Source: JAFMIT01 sp044341215
GTDB lineage: Bacteria; Actinomycetota; Actinomycetes; S36-B12; UBA5976
Length of the DNA stretch: 64,000 bases
Assembly (NCBI GenBank): GCA_044341215.1
Contig: JBIISC010000001.1
Span: 1-64,000, forward strand
Direction: 5' to 3'
Every line of letters begins with the position of its first letter. Position 1 is the stretch's first letter. The position numbers and the translations under genes were made by a program. The notes beneath the pieces were generated by a model that was given only the letters and a program-made list of their open reading frames with translations, was not told where the DNA came from and ran no database searches. Below are positions 61,084 to 64,000 of this stretch, piece by piece.

Positions 61084-61911
61084 GTGAGTGAATGGTTTAT
61101 AGCTGTCTTTTTAGGCGTTGTGCAGGGATTAACTGAGTTTCTTCCTATTTCTTCTACAGCACATATATTTCTGATCTCGGAAATCTTTGGCTGGGGTGAT
61201 CCTGGTGCTGCCTTTACCGCTGTTATCCAATTGGGCACCGAAGCGGCTGTTCTAATCTATTTTTGGCGAGACATTTCGCACTTGTTGGTTACATTCTTAA
61301 AGTCTCTTACCAACAAGGCTGTTCGAAGAACTCAAGATGCTACGTTGGCTTGGGCCTTGGTTCTTGGAAGTCTTCCAATCGGTGTTGCTGGTTATCTGTT
61401 TAAAGGTTTTATTGAAAAAGATGTTCGGAACGTGTGGGTTGTGGCTTCAGCTCTAATAATTTTCGGATTCGTGCTAATTTTTGTAGAGCGGTTTGCATTC
61501 CCTCGTAAATCTAAAATGACCATTGGCACCGGTCTTTTCATGGGGCTCGCACAAACACTTGCCTTGATTCCTGGGGTATCAAGATCAGGCGCAACTATCT
61601 CCGCAGGTATCGCAATTGGTTTGGAACGAAAAACCGCTACCCGGTACGCCTTTTTACTTGCAGTTCCGGCAGTGTTCGCATCAGGTATGTATGAATTGAG
61701 ATCGGCATTATCTGAAGATGTCCTTGCCGATATAAGTTTCAGTTGGGCACAAATCTTAGTTGCAACCAGTGTTTCATTTACGGTCGGTCTTTTTGTTATC
61801 GCTGGGCTAATGCGCTTTTTATCGAAATACACATTTAGTGTTTTTGGTTATTACAGAATTGCATTGGGCGTGATTTTGTTAGCCCTCGCATCGTCAGGAT
61901 TGATTGTCTAA
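61084..61911 (+). CDS. uppP: Undecaprenyl-diphosphatase
   Basis: 275-residue multi-pass membrane phosphatase (BacA family) recycling the C55 lipid carrier for cell-wall synthesis. GVVQGLTEFLPISSTAHIFL is the first family motif with the catalytic Glu and SSTAH; ALIPGVSRSGATISAGIAIGL is the second, PGxSRSG motif. About eight helices are predicted. GTG start. Followed with no gap by the DUF3090 and mshC genes, an actinobacterial arrangement (Rv2136c-Rv2130c region). Confidence 0.96.
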   Translation: MSEWFIAVFLGVVQGLTEFLPISSTAHIFLISEIFGWGDPGAAFTAVIQLGTEAAVLIYFWRDISHLLVTFLKSLTNKAVRRTQDATLAWALVLGSLPIGVAGYLFKGFIEKDVRNVWVVASALIIFGFVLIFVERFAFPRKSKMTIGTGLFMGLAQTLALIPGVSRSGATISAGIAIGLERKTATRYAFLLAVPAVFASGMYELRSALSEDVLADISFSWAQILVATSVSFTVGLFVIAGLMRFLSKYTFSVFGYYRIALGVILLALASSGLIV

Positions 61912-62454
61912 ATGCGTGAAGTATTTGAGTTCCACCTACCATCAAGATTTGTTGTCGGAACGGTTGGGCCAGTTGATGAACGAGAATTTTTCATCCAAGC
62001 CAAGGACGACAAGCGGCTAGTAACTATTGCTTTGGAGGACACCCAGGCAGATGTTTTGTCACAAGGTTTAGATCGCATTTTGGATGAACTGCTAAAAATG
62101 GGTGTGGATGTGCCTGTATCAGACCCACCCGATTTGGATCTAGAAGCTCTAAGTCAGCCTATTGATCTGGAATTCGGAGCTCAATCTATGGGTCTGGCAT
62201 GGAACGAATTGACCCAACTTGTCACCTTGGAAATTAATGGCGAGTGGCATTCGGAAGATATTCCTGACGTTGAATCCGACGAACCTGATGGGCCACCTTG
62301 TTTGCGAGTTCGGCTAAGTTTGAAACAGGCCAGAGCATTCATTGTTCGGACTAATCGCATCTTGGCTTTCGGCGCTAAACCTTGCCAATACTGTCAATTA
62401 CCTCTAGAGCCAGCAGGACACATTTGTCCTCGCGCCAATGGCTACCGACGTTAG
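61912..62454 (+). CDS. DUF3090-family protein
   Basis: 180-residue protein of the actinobacterial DUF3090 family, function unknown. The N-terminal FEFHLPSRFVVGTVGPVDEREFFIQ block is highly characteristic. The C-terminus has a zinc-ribbon-like CQYCQLPLEPAGHIC segment with two CxxC-like Cys sets and a His. It starts with ATG directly after the uppP TAA and ends 15 nt before mshC. Constant linkage to mshC hints at a mycothiol-related or redox role, which is inference. Confidence 0.88.
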   Translation: MREVFEFHLPSRFVVGTVGPVDEREFFIQAKDDKRLVTIALEDTQADVLSQGLDRILDELLKMGVDVPVSDPPDLDLEALSQPIDLEFGAQSMGLAWNELTQLVTLEINGEWHSEDIPDVESDEPDGPPCLRVRLSLKQARAFIVRTNRILAFGAKPCQYCQLPLEPAGHICPRANGYRR

Positions 62455-62469
62455 ATACTCTTACATCTT

Positions 62470-63690
62470 ATGAAGTCATGGAGCTCAGTAGCGTTGCCTG
62501 AAATACCAGGTGCTGGAATCGCTCCGCTTCTGAGCGATGTTGCATCAGGGGAGATGTTCAATCCGGTCGTGGACTGCCAAGCGTCCATCTATGTTTGCGG
62601 CATCACCCCTTACGACTCCACCCATATTGGTCATGCAGCAACGTATGTAAATTTTGACTTGCTAAAAAGGGTTTGGCTCGATGCTGGATATTTTGTCAAT
62701 CATGTGCAAAATGTCACCGACATCGACGATCCGCTTTTCGAACGCGCAGCAAAGATTGGTGTTCCTTGGCAGGAGATTGCCAATCGCGAGATTAAACGAT
62801 ACGCAGACGACATGGTTGCGTTGCGTGTATTGCCACCAGATCATTACGCAACAATCACAGAAGAGTTTTCGACAATCGTTAAAGCCATCCAAGAAATGCT
62901 CAAGATGGATATCGCTTACGTTCTTGAAAACGATATATATTTCGACATTTCTGCGAGTTCCAAACTTGGATTTGTTTCACACTTTAATTTTGACGAAATG
63001 AAGCATCTTTTTGCTGCGCGGGGTGGAGACCCTGAAAGAGCTAACAAGCGCAATGTCCTAGATCCAATTCTTTGGAAACAATGTCTAGGTGAAGATGGAT
63101 TCGATTCAGAATTGGGTAAAGGCCGGCCAGGCTGGCATGTTGAATGCGTTGCGATCGCTAACAAGTTTTCATCTTTGCCATTGTCTGTAAAGGCCGGTGG
63201 AAGCGACTTGATTTTCCCACACCATGACATGTGTCAAACGCAATGCAATTCCTGGTTACACGCAAATTTAGCTAACTCATATATTTATGCTGGAATGGTT
63301 TACTACCAAGGTGAAAAGATGAGCAAATCGTTGGGCAATCTGGTTTTCGTGAGCGATCTACTCGCAGCAGGTGTTGACCCGATGGCCATAAGACTGACGA
63401 TTCTTACTAATCATTACTCACAAGAGTGGCATTGGAGTGATGAATTGTTAGCAAAGTCCAACAACAGACTTAACAATTGGCGCGAAGCATTAGCCTTGGA
63501 AAACACTGTTGAGCCAGAAAACTTGTTATTGAGCATTCGTACTTTCTTAGCTAACGACTTAGACACACCGTCTGCAATATCAGCCATTGACTCCTGGGCG
63601 TCACAAACTTTGCAAGGCAAAGGCAGTACTCATGGCGGAGCTGGCCTTGTAGGTAGAACACTCGACAAATTATTCGGAATAGCACTCTAG
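62470..63690 (+). CDS. mshC: Mycothiol ligase MshC (Cys:GlcN-Ins ligase)
   Basis: 406-residue cysteinyl-tRNA-synthetase-like enzyme that joins cysteine to GlcN-inositol in mycothiol synthesis. It keeps the catalytic core but lacks the anticodon-binding domain of CysS. The zinc-site Cys and HIGH motif are in YVCGITPYDSTHIGHAATYVNFD. Further Zn ligands are in GWHVECVAIA and FPHHDMCQTQ, and KMSKSLGN is the KMSKS loop. The SW start and the WSSVALPEIPG N-terminus are MshC-specific. It marks the organism as a mycothiol user. Confidence 0.95.
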   Translation: MKSWSSVALPEIPGAGIAPLLSDVASGEMFNPVVDCQASIYVCGITPYDSTHIGHAATYVNFDLLKRVWLDAGYFVNHVQNVTDIDDPLFERAAKIGVPWQEIANREIKRYADDMVALRVLPPDHYATITEEFSTIVKAIQEMLKMDIAYVLENDIYFDISASSKLGFVSHFNFDEMKHLFAARGGDPERANKRNVLDPILWKQCLGEDGFDSELGKGRPGWHVECVAIANKFSSLPLSVKAGGSDLIFPHHDMCQTQCNSWLHANLANSYIYAGMVYYQGEKMSKSLGNLVFVSDLLAAGVDPMAIRLTILTNHYSQEWHWSDELLAKSNNRLNNWREALALENTVEPENLLLSIRTFLANDLDTPSAISAIDSWASQTLQGKGSTHGGAGLVGRTLDKLFGIAL

Positions 63691-63699
63691 GAGATAAAG

Positions 63700-64000
63700 A
63701 TGAGTTGGGACAAAGTAGCAAAACAATCAGAACGATTGAAGCAGACGACTATTCGTGAGCTTTTCGATAAGAATCCTAAGAGGCCAGATCAACTAAGTGC
63801 GCAAGCTGTCGACTTATTCTTTGACTTCTCCAAACACATTATTGACGATGAATCTTTAAGCACATTGCAAAATTTGGCTAAAGAAAGAAATGTTCGTGAA
63901 GGCATTAACAGAATGTTCTCTGGACAAAAGATCAATGTCACAGAGAATCGGTCTGTTTTACATACGGCGCTTCGTAAACCTAAAGGACAAACCCTCATTG
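63700..64000 (+). CDS. pgi: Glucose-6-phosphate isomerase, 5' end (cut by window edge)
   Basis: The first 100 codons are present and the gene continues beyond the window. The translation SWDKVAKQSERLKQTTIRELF and the block MFSGQKINVTENRSVLHTALR match the Pgi N-terminal region closely (E. coli has a near-identical FSGxKINxTENRAVLH). An AGGAG ribosome site (63689-63693) overlaps the mshC stop. This enzyme interconverts glucose-6- and fructose-6-phosphate. Confidence 0.9.
   Translation, partial: MSWDKVAKQSERLKQTTIRELFDKNPKRPDQLSAQAVDLFFDFSKHIIDDESLSTLQNLAKERNVREGINRMFSGQKINVTENRSVLHTALRKPKGQTLI

Noticed and set aside
1..64000. Search by eye for CRISPR arrays, transposases, phage genes, toxin-antitoxin pairs, biosynthetic clusters and long tandem repeats
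   Set aside because: None seen; all larger frames match conserved actinobacterial housekeeping or transport families.

Overview
The window is a continuous run of vertically inherited housekeeping genes from a lower-GC, compact actinobacterium. The evidence for Actinobacteria is the combination of mycothiol ligase MshC, the RNA-polymerase-binding protein RbpA, WhiA, a PdtaR-type ANTAR regulator, an InhA-like enoyl-ACP reductase, DUF3090 and DUF3099 proteins, type II dehydroquinase and a SufR-led SUF operon. Base composition looks to be in the low-to-mid 40s % G+C by eye (not computed). With almost no intergenic DNA this resembles the streamlined freshwater Nanopelagicales (acI) more than Mycobacterium or Streptomyces; that placement is inference.

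Layout. 0.07-15.8 kb (+): MBL hydrolase, hisS, aspS, rarA, alaS, ruvX, mltG, aroE, a small prepilin-type peptidase, aroC-aroK-aroB-aroQ, an M24 peptidase, efp, nusB. It ends at a hairpin terminator and a tRNA-Leu(CAA) on the minus strand. 16.0-32.5 kb: ANTAR regulator, hotdog thioesterase (-), polA, rpsA, coaE, uvrB, terC-like gene, uvrA, uvrC, rapZ, yvcK, whiA. 32.6-36.2 kb: gap-pgk-tpiA-secG-rbpA behind a possibly structured leader. 36.2-41.5 kb: tkt (-), ctaB (+), and a minus operon ABC ATPase-permease-ctaA. 41.6-49.5 kb: sufR-sufB-sufD-Rieske ferredoxin-sufC-sufS-sufU-sufT-like, then an ABC-F ATPase. 49.5-55.9 kb: SURF1 (-), DUF3099, fabG, fabI, sixA-like, serB (-), ABC ATPase, Nudix-like protein, ung. 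55.9-58.5 kb (-): a three-gene ABC-2 exporter. Then tRNA-Leu(GAG) (-), an M20 peptidase, aldo/keto reductase (-), uppP, DUF3090, mshC and the first 100 codons of pgi.

The genes form recognisable pathways: a nearly complete shikimate block, all three UvrABC subunits, lower glycolysis, heme A synthesis with SURF1 for cytochrome oxidase assembly, the complete SUF Fe-S machinery, and a FabG/InhA pair. Gene order follows blocks known from Mycobacterium and Streptomyces.

No insertion sequence, prophage, CRISPR array, toxin-antitoxin pair or foreign island was seen, and no stretch over about 300 bases lacks a gene. I did not find a clearly new multi-gene system. The most interesting signals are regulatory and architectural: about ten starts sit 5-7 nt behind a TANNNT -10 box (leaderless transcripts), including two divergent genes sharing a 22-bp intergenic region; a possible three-way-junction RNA leads into gap; convergent genes share 4-nt stop overlaps; a Nudix-family protein has a broken Nudix box; and PolA lacks its proofreading residues.
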